Below, in pieces: positions 18,642 through 27,607 of a stretch of 64,000 nucleotides of DNA. Within the stretch, counting starts at the first letter, position 1, and every line of letters starts with the position of its first letter. The notes under the pieces were generated by a model. The model was not told the DNA's origin and did no database searches. It saw nothing but the letters and a program-made list of their open reading frames with translations. The position numbers and the translations under genes are program-made. The DNA lies in NCBI GenBank assembly GCA_041906465.1, contig JAYRJE010000002.1:434001-498000 (forward strand), given 5' to 3'. The DNA is from Didemnitutus sp041906465. Lineage in GTDB: Bacteria > Verrucomicrobiota > Verrucomicrobiia > Opitutales > Opitutaceae.

Positions 18642-19796
18642 TCAGGGGGCGGCGGACGCGCCGGGCGGTCCAAACAAGGTCAGGGCGGCGGCGTCCCAAG
18701 TGTGGCTCAGGGCCCGGTTGCGCCCGGCGGCGCCGAGGCGACGGCAGAGCGCTGGGTCGTTGATCAACTTGGCGAAGGCGGCGGTGAGGGCGGTGGAATC
18801 GTCGGGCGGGACCAGCAGGCCGGTTTCGCCGTCGATCACCGCTTCCGGCACGCCGCCGATCGCGTGGGCGACAACGGGCAGGCCGTGCGCGCCGGCTTCG
18901 AGGTAGACGAGCCCGAAGCCTTCGACGCTGAGTTTGTGCGGCATGCTGGTCATCGCGAAAATGTCCGCCTGCTGATAAATCGTCCCGAGGTCACCATCCG
19001 GCACATCGCCGAGAAAGGTTACAGGAAATCCGGCGTCCGCGGCGGCGGCGCGGATGGCCGGCTCATAGTTTTCTTTGCCGTGTCCGCCCACGATCCAGTA
19101 TTCGAGCCGCGCGCGGATGGGCGAGGGCAGGGCTTTGAGCGCCTGAAGGACGCGGAGCTGGCCCTTGCGGGGATGAATGCGGGCCACGGTGAGGATGACG
19201 ATGCGCTCGCCCGGCGGGCGGGTGTGAGGCCGCGACGCCCGGGCGAAATCGGCGCGGAGCGCGCCCGGCGTCAGCACCACCTTGGATGCCGTGCTGGGAA
19301 AAAGGTCGACCAGCAGGCGTTCCGCGTAGCGGCTGACGACGCTGATGCGGTCGGCTCGTTGAAACAGTCGTCGTGCGCTGGCGCGCATGAGCGGGCGCAT
19401 GGCGAGCTTCAGGATTTCGGAGCCATGCAGGGTGATAAAAAGTTTCCCGGGGGGGAGGATGTCGAAGAACTGCAAGAACAGCATCGAGAGCAGCGGTCCC
19501 GGTTCGGGGACGTAGACGAGCGTGTCCTCCCAGTGCTCGCGGTGCGCCAGGAGATGCCGGGCCATGCGCCATTGGTTGAGCAGGCTGTGCGAGCTGTCGA
19601 TGTTCAGGCGATTGACTTGGAACGGCCAGGCCGGCTCGGCGACGCTTTGAGGCAGGCGCGGCGCCCACACTTCGACCGCGTAGCCGAGGCGGGCGGCGGC
19701 GGCCGCCATCTCGGCGGTATAGACGGCGATCCCGCCGCGATGGGGAAAGAACTCGTGCGTAACGGTCACGAGACGCGGCTGGGCTGGATCGGGCAT
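18642..19796 (-). CDS. GT4-family glycosyltransferase
   Basis: This 384-aa cytoplasmic or peripheral glycosyltransferase has the GT-B fold of family 4. The N-terminus TVTHEFFPHRGGIAVYTAEMA is the acceptor-side glycine-rich start. The C-terminal domain has ILTVARIHPRKGQLRVLQAL and the EX7E motif in KLSVEGFGLVYLEAGAHGLPVVA, followed by GGVPEAVIDGETGLLVPPDD. The sugar donor and acceptor cannot be told. It is transcribed divergently from the ACP-FabZ gene. It may be part of the same lipid or polysaccharide programme. Confidence 0.88.
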   Translation of the reverse strand: MPDPAQPRLVTVTHEFFPHRGGIAVYTAEMAAAAARLGYAVEVWAPRLPQSVAEPAWPFQVNRLNIDSSHSLLNQWRMARHLLAHREHWEDTLVYVPEPGPLLSMLFLQFFDILPPGKLFITLHGSEILKLAMRPLMRASARRLFQRADRISVVSRYAERLLVDLFPSTASKVVLTPGALRADFARASRPHTRPPGERIVILTVARIHPRKGQLRVLQALKALPSPIRARLEYWIVGGHGKENYEPAIRAAAADAGFPVTFLGDVPDGDLGTIYQQADIFAMTSMPHKLSVEGFGLVYLEAGAHGLPVVAHAIGGVPEAVIDGETGLLVPPDDSTALTAAFAKLINDPALCRRLGAAGRNRALSHTWDAAALTLFGPPGASAAP

Positions 19797-19955
19797 GAGG
19801 AACGTTCCGTTTACGCTGACTGTGGCCCTCGCCGCCAGCGAATTATTAATGGAGGCTTTACGGGGTTCGGGTGTCTTTACCGGTGGACCAACGGCCCCCG
19901 GGCTGCGGGTTTTTAGGGTTTACACTCTTAGCCACCTTCACCTAATTCTCCCCAA

Positions 19956-20909
19956 ATGGCACAGGCAGTTAACAATCCTTCGGGATTTCAGCTCAAACCG
20001 TTTACTCCCGAGGATGATGCGAATCTACGCGAGGCCTTGAAGCGTTGCTCCGCGGCAACTTACGAGGCAGCCGCTCAGTTCCGCAAGACGGGCAATACGG
20101 AGCATCTGCCTGCCATTGTTCTCGGCATCATCGAGCGTTTTGTGGAGCCCGACCTCCGTGCCAAGTTAAAGGATGCCGACGATGATCTCCGCATCATCGA
20201 GGATCTCGGGATCGATTCCCTGACGATGATGGAGATCGTCATTCTCGTGGAGGATGTGCTCCAGATGTCGATCAACAACGAGGAATTGCGCCACCTTCGC
20301 ACGGTGGGAGATGTGAAAACTTTCATCGAGTGCAAGGTCCGTGGCCTTCCGCTTCCGAAGCCGACCAAATTTCTCCCGATCGAGCAGATCGCCTCGGTGA
20401 TGCCGATCCAGCCACCGTTCCTGTTCCTGAGCGAGGCCTCGGTCAGCGCGCACGGTGCGAACGCGAAATATAAGATCAGCGGTCAGGAATTTTTCCTTCA
20501 AGGCCACTTCAAGGACAACCCGGTGCTGCCTGCGTCCATCATGCTCGAGGCACTCGGCCAACTCGGCGTCTTGTTCCTGCTCGAAGCGCAGATTGGCGAG
20601 GCGGGCAAGACGGTCGATCCGAAGATGATTTTCTTCACGTCCTGCGAGGGCGTGCGCTGCCACCGCGTTTGCCGTCCGGGTGACGTGCTCAGCCTCTCGA
20701 TCAAGCCGAAGCGCCTGAAGCTTCCGCTCGCGACCTTCGAGGGCCAGATTCGCGTCGGTCAGGAGAAGGCGGCCATCGCCGAAGAAATCACTCTGACGTT
20801 TGCGTTCGCCGAGGAAACGGCCCAGCCGGCCGCCGTGGTGGCGCCCGCTGAGGCAGTCGGCAAAGAAATCGAAAACGGCGGCACGCAACAAACTGCGGTC
20901 AACGCCTGA
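19956..20909 (+). CDS. acyl carrier protein fused to FabZ-like dehydratase
   Basis: This 317-aa protein joins two fatty-acid modules. Residues about 45-130 are an acyl carrier protein with the attachment motif DLGIDSL (Ser88, expected to carry phosphopantetheine). Residues about 140-285 are a hotdog dehydratase of the FabZ type. The catalytic His is in LQGHFKDNPVLP (His184) and the catalytic Glu in MLEALGQLG (Glu198). Ordinary FabZ is a separate protein of about 150 aa. The N-terminal 40 residues and the Ala-rich tail are not recognised. The gene is followed on the same strand by a ketoacyl synthase, a short-chain reductase and a glycosyltransferase. This suggests a dedicated acyl chain rather than bulk fatty acids. 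Confidence 0.85.
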   Translation: MAQAVNNPSGFQLKPFTPEDDANLREALKRCSAATYEAAAQFRKTGNTEHLPAIVLGIIERFVEPDLRAKLKDADDDLRIIEDLGIDSLTMMEIVILVEDVLQMSINNEELRHLRTVGDVKTFIECKVRGLPLPKPTKFLPIEQIASVMPIQPPFLFLSEASVSAHGANAKYKISGQEFFLQGHFKDNPVLPASIMLEALGQLGVLFLLEAQIGEAGKTVDPKMIFFTSCEGVRCHRVCRPGDVLSLSIKPKRLKLPLATFEGQIRVGQEKAAIAEEITLTFAFAEETAQPAAVVAPAEAVGKEIENGGTQQTAVNA

Positions 20910-21079
20910 GCGCGTTGCGCACGGTGGGTCTAGCTCTGCCTGCCACCGGGGCCGGTCACCGCGGCAGGGCGTGGGTGCACAACCACCGTCACGGGCCTGT
21001 TGACCGACCCGGGCAAAGGCCTTTGAGTGTCGCGATTCTGTCGCCGGCTTCAGCGTGGCGGCATCCCTGATCCCACCCA

Positions 21080-22342
21080 ATGCGCAAAGTTTATATCACC
21101 GGCGTCGGTTTCATCACGAGCATCGGCAACGACCTTGCCACCGTCACCGAAAGCCTGCGCGATCTCCGCCATGGCATGGTCCTTTATCCGCCGTTCCAGA
21201 AGCCGGACATCCCGGTGAAGGTCGCTGCGCCGATCAAGGACTTCCAGACGGACACGACGGACGCCGAGGACTGGATTTTTCCCGCCCGTTACAGCATCCG
21301 CCGCGAACTTCTCCGCGGCATGGCGCCGCACGGCGTCTACGCATATTGCGCGATGTTGCAGGCGCTCGAAGACGCAAAGCTCACCGAGGCCGATTACTCG
21401 AACAACCGCACCGGCCTCTATGCCGCGTCGGGCGGTTCGCCGTTTCTGCTCGGTCATTACCTCGAGAAAATGCGCAAGCAGGGCGTCATGCGCTGCCAGC
21501 CGCTCGGCATCGTCGCCTCGATTGCCGGCACGGTGAACTTCAATCTCGTCTCGCATTTCAAGATCAAGGGTTCCTCCACTGGTTTCTCCTCCGCGTGTGC
21601 TTCGTCAGCGCACGCGATCGGTTTTGCTTACGACGAGATCGCACTCGGGCGCCAGAAGCGCATGTTCGCGGTCGGCGCGGAAGACGGCAACGTCGAGAGC
21701 ATTCTGCCCTTTGCAGGCATGCGCGCCCTTTCCGTGCAGAATGATCCGGCGCAGGCGTCGCGGCCATTCGATGTCGCGCGCGATGGCTTCGTTGGCACCG
21801 GCGGCGCGACCGTCGTCGTGCTCGAAAGTGAAGAGGAAGTCGAGCGGCGCGGGGCCAAGGTTTATTGCGAAGTTGCCGGTTGGGGCCAGGCCTCCGACGG
21901 CCACAACGTCGCCATCTCGCATCCCGACGGCGCCGGCCTGCGCGTTGCCATCGAGAACGCGTTCAAGTCCGCCGACATCACGCCCGACCAGGTCGATTAC
22001 GTAAACGCGCACGCCACCTCGACGCCGATCGGCGACATCTCCGAGGCGCGCGCCTTGAAAGCCATCTTCGGCAGCAATTCGCCGACGCGGCCGGCTATCA
22101 GCAGCACAAAGGCGCTCACGGGCCACGGGCTCTCGCTCGCGGGCGCGATGGAAGCGGCCTTTTGCGCGGTGGCCATCCGCGAAGGCTTCATGCCCGGATC
22201 GGCGCACATCGCGAAGCTCGATCCGGCCTGTGAAGGACTGAATATCATCCGCTCCACGCTGCCCAATCGTCCCAACGTCGTGCTCAGCAACAGCAGTGGG
22301 TTCGGCGGCGCGAACGTGGCGTTGGTGTTCAAGAGCGCCTGA
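21080..22342 (+). CDS. FabF-like beta-ketoacyl-ACP synthase
   Basis: This 420-aa cytoplasmic condensing enzyme extends an ACP-bound acyl chain by two carbons. The Cys-His-His triad of KAS I/II is visible: Cys173 in SSACASSAHAIG, His311 in VNAHATSTPIGD, and His349 in STKALTGHGLSLAGAMEA with Lys344. The C-terminal SNSSGFGGANVALVF is typical. It differs from housekeeping FabF in its start (MRKVYITGVGFITSIGND) and in a long insertion near residues 35-75. It is probably a specialised paralogue. It lies 170 bp after the ACP-FabZ gene and 81 bp before the reductase gene on the same strand. Confidence 0.9.
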   Translation: MRKVYITGVGFITSIGNDLATVTESLRDLRHGMVLYPPFQKPDIPVKVAAPIKDFQTDTTDAEDWIFPARYSIRRELLRGMAPHGVYAYCAMLQALEDAKLTEADYSNNRTGLYAASGGSPFLLGHYLEKMRKQGVMRCQPLGIVASIAGTVNFNLVSHFKIKGSSTGFSSACASSAHAIGFAYDEIALGRQKRMFAVGAEDGNVESILPFAGMRALSVQNDPAQASRPFDVARDGFVGTGGATVVVLESEEEVERRGAKVYCEVAGWGQASDGHNVAISHPDGAGLRVAIENAFKSADITPDQVDYVNAHATSTPIGDISEARALKAIFGSNSPTRPAISSTKALTGHGLSLAGAMEAAFCAVAIREGFMPGSAHIAKLDPACEGLNIIRSTLPNRPNVVLSNSSGFGGANVALVFKSA

Positions 22343-22423
22343 GCCGTCCCATGCCGAGCCGCACGCACGCTCCCCGCAGGAACGCGTTGACCCCGGCGCA
22401 TTCGGCTCGCTCGCGCTGAACGC

Positions 22424-23242
22424 ATGAGCACCGCCCCGCTTTCCTCGCGTTACCGCACCGCCTTCATCACCGGTGCGAGCACCGGCCTCGGGCTCGCCTT
22501 TGCCGAAATGCTGCTGCGCGAGGGAGTCACGGTCTGGGGCACTGCGCGCGACGTAAAACGCCTCAAGCCGCGCGAACGATTCCACGCCGTCGCGCTCGAA
22601 CTCGGCGACGGCGCGGCGGCGGAGAGCGCGTTTCTTGCCGCGGAGCGCGCGGCCGGCGGGTTTGATCTGGTGATCAACAACGCCGGCTTCGGCGCGTTCG
22701 GTGGCTTTGCCGCAACCGATTTCGCGCTCTGGCAGCGCCAGATGGAAATCATGCTGGTGAACACCGCCCGCCTCTCGCACGTCGCGCTCCGCGGCCTGCT
22801 CGCGCGGAAACGCGGCGCGCTCGTCAACATCTCGTCGCTCGCGGCGGAGTTTCCGATGCCGTATCAAGCGACCTACAATGTCGTGAAGGCCGGCCTCAGT
22901 GCGTTGAATGAGAGCCTGATGTTCGAGACCGCAGGGACCGGCGTGGTGGTGATTGATTTTCGCCCGGGCGATTACCGCACCGATTTCGAAGGTGCCGTGA
23001 CGCGTCCCGCTCAGCTCGCTGAGGCGAAGCAGGAGCGCGTTTGGGCGGCGTTTCATCGGCTGATGGAAAGCGGTCCCGCGCCCGCTCATGCCGCCGAGGC
23101 GCTGCGCCGGGCGCTCGCGCGCGGCCGCAGTGGCACGGTGCGGACGGGGCGTTTTTTTCAGGCGGTGGCCGGGCCGTTCCTGGCTCGCTTCGGCTCGCTC
23201 GGCCTGCGCCGCCGCATCATCGCGAAGTATTTCGATCTCTAA
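22424..23242 (+). CDS. short-chain dehydrogenase/reductase
   Basis: This 272-aa classical SDR uses NAD(P)H. It shows the nucleotide-binding TGASTGLGLAFAE and the structural NNAGFGAFGG. The catalytic Ser is in VNISSLAAEF and the YxxxK pair in YQATYNVVKAGLSALNESL. In this gene order (ACP-dehydratase, ketosynthase, reductase) it is a candidate 3-ketoacyl reductase. It could equally reduce a 3-keto-sphinganine-type product if the oxoamine synthase at 27608 belongs to the same pathway. The C-terminal 40 residues are basic and hydrophobic (FFQAVAGPFLARFGSLGLRR), perhaps a membrane contact. Substrate assignment is inference from context. Confidence 0.85.
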   Translation: MSTAPLSSRYRTAFITGASTGLGLAFAEMLLREGVTVWGTARDVKRLKPRERFHAVALELGDGAAAESAFLAAERAAGGFDLVINNAGFGAFGGFAATDFALWQRQMEIMLVNTARLSHVALRGLLARKRGALVNISSLAAEFPMPYQATYNVVKAGLSALNESLMFETAGTGVVVIDFRPGDYRTDFEGAVTRPAQLAEAKQERVWAAFHRLMESGPAPAHAAEALRRALARGRSGTVRTGRFFQAVAGPFLARFGSLGLRRRIIAKYFDL

Positions 23243-23356
23243 ATCCTCCCCCGAATGATCACCGCTGTGCACAAACGGAGAACTCGCCGGGCCGCGAGTG
23301 TTTCGACACGTGGTGCGTGCGTGGGTGATTTGCCTCCTCCTGTTCGTGTCTGACCT

Positions 23357-24577
23357 ATGGCCCGTGTTCGCATTCTGATTCTCACTTCCTCGACTGGCGC
23401 CGGCCATGATGCGCGCGCGCAGGCGTTCGCCGAGTGGTGCTTCGAGCTCTACCGCCACGATGTCGACGTCCGCATCGAACAGATGCTGGAGAAATCCTCG
23501 ACGTTCTTCCGCTGGGGCGTCGATTTCTACAACTGGATCCAGAAAAAATCCCCGTGGATTCACAAGGCGTTCTTCCTTTTCGTGGAGCTCCTCAGCCTGG
23601 TGAATCGCCGGTCTGTGGCCTGGGGGCGTCGTTACTACGAGAAGGTGCTGCTCGAGTATCGTCCGCATCTCGTCTTCAGCGTCCACGACTGTTTGAATCG
23701 CGGCTACTTCCAGCTCGCGCGCAAACTCCTCGGTGCCGATCAGGTCCGCTGTGCGACCTATTGCGGGGAGTTTTCCGGCGGTTTCGGTTACAGCATCAAC
23801 TGGATCGAGCCCAGCGCGGATCTCTACGTTTCCCGGACGCCGACGGCTCGTGACTACGCGGTGAAGTTGGGCATGCCACGCGATCGCACCCGCGTGCGCG
23901 GTCACCTGATGCGTCCGCGGGCGCATCTCGAAGTGCTCAAGACCGCCGGCGCGAAGCGCGACTACCTCGTCGACACCCTCGAGCTCTCGCCGGATCGCTT
24001 CACCGTCTTTCTCGCGACAGGGGGCAACGGTGCGAACAACCACCTCGACCTGCTCCCCCAGCTGCTGCCCTACGGCGACCGGGTGCAGGCGATCGTCATC
24101 TGCGGCAAGAATCGCGAGGCCTACAACGAGGTTGTCCACTGGCGCAACGAGCACCCGGAGCTGCACTGCTTTGTCGACGGCTTCTCCGAGGAAGTTCACC
24201 TGTTGCTCCAGGTAAGCGATGCGATCGTGACGCGCGGCGGCACGACGACCTGCGCCAAGGCGCTGCACTTCGAGTGCCCGATCATCTTCAATGCGATCGG
24301 AGGGATCATGCCGCAGGAGGAGCTGACGGTGAAATTTTTCCGCAACGGCGAGGGAGCGGAACTGATCCGCAACGCCGCCGACTTCGCCGCCATCATCGCC
24401 GAGTGGATGGAGCGACCCGCCAGCTATTCCGGCCTCCGCGAGCGTTTTCTCGCCCTGCGCTACGACGAAGATCCCACCGTGGTTGTCACCGAACTCGTCG
24501 ATCTGGCGCAGCAAGCCAGCGGCACCCGCCTGACACCGCGCGTGTTTCCTCCGCCCTCACGGAAACCGGCGGGCTAA
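23357..24577 (+). CDS. MGDG-synthase-like (GT28) glycosyltransferase
   Basis: This 406-aa protein starts with ILILTSSTGAGHDARAQAFAEW. That is the glycine-rich N-terminal motif of the family containing monogalactosyldiacylglycerol synthase and processive diacylglycerol glucosyltransferases. A second domain carries FLATGGNGANNH, VICGKNREAY and the donor-site region DAIVTRGGTTTCAKALHFECPIIF with GIMPQEELTVKFF. It should transfer a sugar to a lipid at the inner face of the cytoplasmic membrane. Position after ketosynthase and reductase genes suggests that the lipid is built by its neighbours. The sugar and lipid are not determined. Confidence 0.85.
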   Translation: MARVRILILTSSTGAGHDARAQAFAEWCFELYRHDVDVRIEQMLEKSSTFFRWGVDFYNWIQKKSPWIHKAFFLFVELLSLVNRRSVAWGRRYYEKVLLEYRPHLVFSVHDCLNRGYFQLARKLLGADQVRCATYCGEFSGGFGYSINWIEPSADLYVSRTPTARDYAVKLGMPRDRTRVRGHLMRPRAHLEVLKTAGAKRDYLVDTLELSPDRFTVFLATGGNGANNHLDLLPQLLPYGDRVQAIVICGKNREAYNEVVHWRNEHPELHCFVDGFSEEVHLLLQVSDAIVTRGGTTTCAKALHFECPIIFNAIGGIMPQEELTVKFFRNGEGAELIRNAADFAAIIAEWMERPASYSGLRERFLALRYDEDPTVVVTELVDLAQQASGTRLTPRVFPPPSRKPAG

Positions 24578-25239
24578 AACTGCGTGCCCGATGCATCCAA
24601 GTCGTCGAGGCTGTTGATCGGCGAATACATGACGCTATGCAGCTCCGTCGACCGATCGTAGTGGTAGAATTGGAGGCCGAGCGACTTTTTCACCATTTTG
24701 TAGAGTCTCGTCCTGGTCCGCGCGGGTGAGTCTGTTCCGCCGAAGAACGAGTCTCGCAGGCGGGCGACCGACACGATCGATACTCGCGTCCGGTGAAAAT
24801 GCTGGGCGAATACGAATCGAGTTCCGCCGCCGGCTCCGTTGAGATCATCAGCGGTTAGGATGATGAAAACCGTTTGAGGCGTAACGTCGTAGAGGCGGGA
24901 GATCGCGGTCTGGAGTTCGGCGAGAACCTGCTCGGCAATCATTTGCCGGTGGGGGCCAAACATTTTCGCGCTGCGCCCCGTGTGCACCGACGCCTTGATG
25001 TTGAGCGGCAACTCGCGGGCGAAGGTGGAGCGCAGGTATTCGGTTAGCTCGGGTGGAAATCCCTCGATGGGCAGGAGCCAGACGTCGATTGGGCGTTCGT
25101 TCGAGGTTGTCGCCGAAGAGGCGGACGCAGTGGAAGCGGGGATGGGGGGCACCGCCGCCGGCTGCTGACAGCCGGCGAGAAAAACCATGAGCGCGATGAG
25201 GGGGACGGCGTGTGTTCTGACGGAGACTGGAATCATCAT
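24574..25239 (-). CDS. archaemetzincin-like lipoprotein lacking the zinc motif
   Basis: Starting at the ATG at 25239 the protein has 221 aa, with a lipoprotein signal ending in the lipobox LAGC. Longer starts would run into the divergent gene. The mature part follows the order of archaemetzincins (peptidase M54): VWLLPIEGFP, a FIILTADDLN strand, FAQHFHRTRVSIVSVARLRDSFFG, and near the end RLYKMVKKSLGLQFYHYDR and SVMYSPINSLDDLDASG. In active enzymes the helix reads HE(x)GH and is followed by Cys residues of a second zinc site. Here the aligned positions read KSLGL and no Cys remains. It is therefore probably a non-catalytic member, perhaps a binding protein in the envelope. It overlaps the + strand gene at its 3-prime end by 4 bp. 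Confidence 0.7.
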   Translation of the reverse strand: MMIPVSVRTHAVPLIALMVFLAGCQQPAAVPPIPASTASASSATTSNERPIDVWLLPIEGFPPELTEYLRSTFARELPLNIKASVHTGRSAKMFGPHRQMIAEQVLAELQTAISRLYDVTPQTVFIILTADDLNGAGGGTRFVFAQHFHRTRVSIVSVARLRDSFFGGTDSPARTRTRLYKMVKKSLGLQFYHYDRSTELHSVMYSPINSLDDLDASGTQF

Positions 25240-26557
25240 GGCGGTGCGGCGAATCGCAGTGGTCCACGGCCCGACGGGCAAACGGAATTGGGCGCTTTTT
25301 TGTGTCCCTTGGCGCCGCTTCGTGGCTACTTCATCGGCGACCGTGCCGTCTCGCCCGCTCAAAGTTGCGTTTCTCTTCACCACGTTTCCGAAGACTTCGG
25401 AGACGTTCCTGCAGCGCGACGTCGCGGCGTTGATCGACCACGGAGTCGATGTGCGGCTCTACTCGTTGTTTGGCGGCGGTGGCGAATTCCGCGGCCGGCC
25501 GGTGCGGCGCTTCAATTTGTGGCGGCTCGTGCCGCTGTTCCTGTTCACGATCCCGTGGAACTGCGTGCGACGTCCGCGCATCGTGCGCGACCTTTTCGAG
25601 GGTGTCATCATGCGCGCGCCGCCCGCGTGGCTGAATTTCTGGGAGAACATGCTCGGCGCGGGTTTCGCGGGATGTTTCTACCGGGAGTTCCGGCGTGATC
25701 CGCCCGATCTCGTGCATGGCGCCTGGGCCGGCGCGCCGGCCACGGCCGGCTGGCTGCTCTGGCGGATTCTGGGCATCCCCTTCAGCTGCGGCGCGCATGC
25801 CTACGATCTCTACGAACACGGCGGCGATTGGTGGCTCCTGGAAAAACTTCGGCTCGCGCGTTTCGTGCAGACGTCCACGGAGTCCGGGCGCCAGTTCCTG
25901 ATCGAGCGAGGGATCGCGCCCGCGAAGCTATTCACCGTGCGCCGCGGACTGGCGGAGTTCCCTGCCTTCAAGCGCCTGCGGTCACCTCGCCGCCCCCTGC
26001 GACTGCTCTGCATTGCTCGTCTGGTGGAGAAAAAAGGATTGGATCACCAGCTGCGCATTTACGCCGCGCTGCGGGCCGCGGGTGTCGCGTTCGAGGCGCG
26101 CATCGCTGGCGGCGGACCGCTCGAGAGCCAGCTGCGTGCGCTCGCGGTGACGTTGGGCATCGCGGAATGTGTCAGTTTCCTTGGTCAGTTGCCGCACGAA
26201 CAGATCTGGGCGGAACTCACCTGGGCCGATGTGCTCCTCCACACCGGCGTCGTGGCGCCGAGCGGTGATCGCGACGGTTTGCCCAACGTGATCCCCGAAG
26301 CGATGGCCGCCGGCGTGCTGGTGGTGAGTTCGCCCGTGTCGGCGACGACGGAGGCGGTCCAGCAGGAGCGGACCGGTCTGGTGGCCGACGTGGACTTGCC
26401 GCTCGCCTGGAAAGTGGCGCTCGAGCGTCTCGCGTCGGATGATGCACTCGCGGAAACGTTGCGTCGCAACGCGCGTGTCTGGGTGGAACAGAACTACGAC
26501 GCACGAAAAAACACCGCGCGACTGATCGAATGCTTCGAAAGCGCCGTTCGCCGATGA
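25238..26557 (+). CDS. GT4-family glycosyltransferase
   Basis: This GT-B glycosyltransferase has about 439 aa from the ATG at 25238. That start touches the divergent lipoprotein start, and the first 35 residues are not typical. A GTG at 25343 (VPSRPLKVAFLFTTFP) would begin at the conserved fold and leave room for promoters. Motifs are FTTFPKTSETFLQRDVAAL, SCGAHAYDLYEHG, LLCIARLVEKKGLDHQLRIY, and the donor region GDRDGLPNVIPEAMAAGVLVVSSPV. The last matches enzymes of exopolysaccharide pathways such as WcaL/AmsK types. Its stop overlaps the next start (ATGA), so the two are coupled. Confidence 0.85.
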   Translation: MAVRRIAVVHGPTGKRNWALFCVPWRRFVATSSATVPSRPLKVAFLFTTFPKTSETFLQRDVAALIDHGVDVRLYSLFGGGGEFRGRPVRRFNLWRLVPLFLFTIPWNCVRRPRIVRDLFEGVIMRAPPAWLNFWENMLGAGFAGCFYREFRRDPPDLVHGAWAGAPATAGWLLWRILGIPFSCGAHAYDLYEHGGDWWLLEKLRLARFVQTSTESGRQFLIERGIAPAKLFTVRRGLAEFPAFKRLRSPRRPLRLLCIARLVEKKGLDHQLRIYAALRAAGVAFEARIAGGGPLESQLRALAVTLGIAECVSFLGQLPHEQIWAELTWADVLLHTGVVAPSGDRDGLPNVIPEAMAAGVLVVSSPVSATTEAVQQERTGLVADVDLPLAWKVALERLASDDALAETLRRNARVWVEQNYDARKNTARLIECFESAVRR

Positions 26558-27600
26558 TCTATTTCGACGTCACCAAAATGCACGCGGCCCGGCAGAAGTC
26601 GGGCCTCACGCGCGTCAGCTCCCGCCTGCTCGCCGAATTCGGCGCCGCGGTCGTGCCGGTCGTGTGGCGTCGCGGCCGCTTTGAAACCATCGAGGCGCCG
26701 GCGCGCGCGGTGGCGTTCGCTCCGGAAGACTGGATGCTGACCGTCGAGCTGTTTTCCGGCACGGAGCGTCCGGGCTTTCGCGAGTTCGTCGCCGGCCCGC
26801 CGTGCCGGATCGCGGCGATGTTTCCGGATGCGATTCCGCTGACGCATCCGCACATCACCTGGCCGCACAGCGTGCAGCGTCATCCCGATTACATGAAGCT
26901 GCTCGCGAGCTTCGATCGCGTGTGGGCGATTTCGGAGGCGGTGAAGCGCGACCTCGTTGGATTCTGGCAATGGCAGGGCGCACCGGTGCGGGCGCGGGTG
27001 GATGCCGTGGAACTCGGCTCCGATTTCGACGGTTCCGCACGAGCGACGGCCGCTCCGGCGGTGCCGGCGCGCGGTTCGTTTGTGTGCGTCGGCATCATCG
27101 AGCCGCGCAAGAATCAGATGTTCCTGCTCGATGTCGCGGAGGCGCTGTGGCGCGACGGCGTGGATTTCGACCTGCACATCGTCGGGCGCGTGAACCCGCA
27201 TTTCGGCGAACCAATCGTGAAGCGCGTCAAGGCGCTGGCAAAATCCGAGCGTCGGCTCCGGTTGCATGTGGCGGCGAACGACGCGACGCTCCGCGGCCTC
27301 TATGCGAATGCGAGCGCGGTCGTGTTCCCCACGATCGCCGAAGGCTGCGGCCTGCCCGTGATCGAGGCGCTGTGGCGCGGGGTGCCGTGCGTGTGCAGCG
27401 ACCTGCCGGTGCTGCGCGAGAACGCCGATCACGGCGGCTGCGTCATCGCGCAGACGAACGATCGGGGCGACTGGACCGCGAAGTTGCGCGGCGTCCTGAG
27501 CGACGCGGCACTGCAGCAGCGCTTGCGCGCGGAAGCGGTCACGCGGCCTTTGCCGACGTGGAAGCAAACCGCCGCGGCGTTGCTGGCCGGACTCCGCTAA
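26554..27600 (+). CDS. GT4-family glycosyltransferase
   Basis: The start at 26554 (MIYFDVTKMH) overlaps the upstream stop by ATGA and gives 348 aa. The protein resembles mannosyl/glucosyl GT4 enzymes: the acceptor domain ends with RVWAISEAVKRDLVGFW, then FVCVGIIEPRKNQMFLLDVAEALW and ASAVVFPTIAEGCGLPVIEALWRGVPCVCSDLPVLREN. The opening residues (DVTKMHAARQKSGLTRVSSRL) match the start of the GT at 28867 (DASHTSHTHAQTGIQRVVRSL). The two are likely paralogues placed either side of the oxoamine synthase gene. Donor and acceptor are unknown. Confidence 0.88.
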   Translation: MIYFDVTKMHAARQKSGLTRVSSRLLAEFGAAVVPVVWRRGRFETIEAPARAVAFAPEDWMLTVELFSGTERPGFREFVAGPPCRIAAMFPDAIPLTHPHITWPHSVQRHPDYMKLLASFDRVWAISEAVKRDLVGFWQWQGAPVRARVDAVELGSDFDGSARATAAPAVPARGSFVCVGIIEPRKNQMFLLDVAEALWRDGVDFDLHIVGRVNPHFGEPIVKRVKALAKSERRLRLHVAANDATLRGLYANASAVVFPTIAEGCGLPVIEALWRGVPCVCSDLPVLRENADHGGCVIAQTNDRGDWTAKLRGVLSDAALQQRLRAEAVTRPLPTWKQTAAALLAGLR

Positions 27601-27607
27601 AGTCCGC

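Noticed and set aside
19797..19955. Possible sigma-70 promoter before the ACP-FabZ gene (TTTACA-like hexamers in an AT-richer stretch)
   Set aside because: Several weak matches with different spacings exist and none has a matching -10, so I cannot name one site.
21605..24514. Minus-strand ORF of 969 codons across ketosynthase, reductase and glycosyltransferase genes
   Set aside because: It covers three well-supported genes on the other strand and has no motif of its own.
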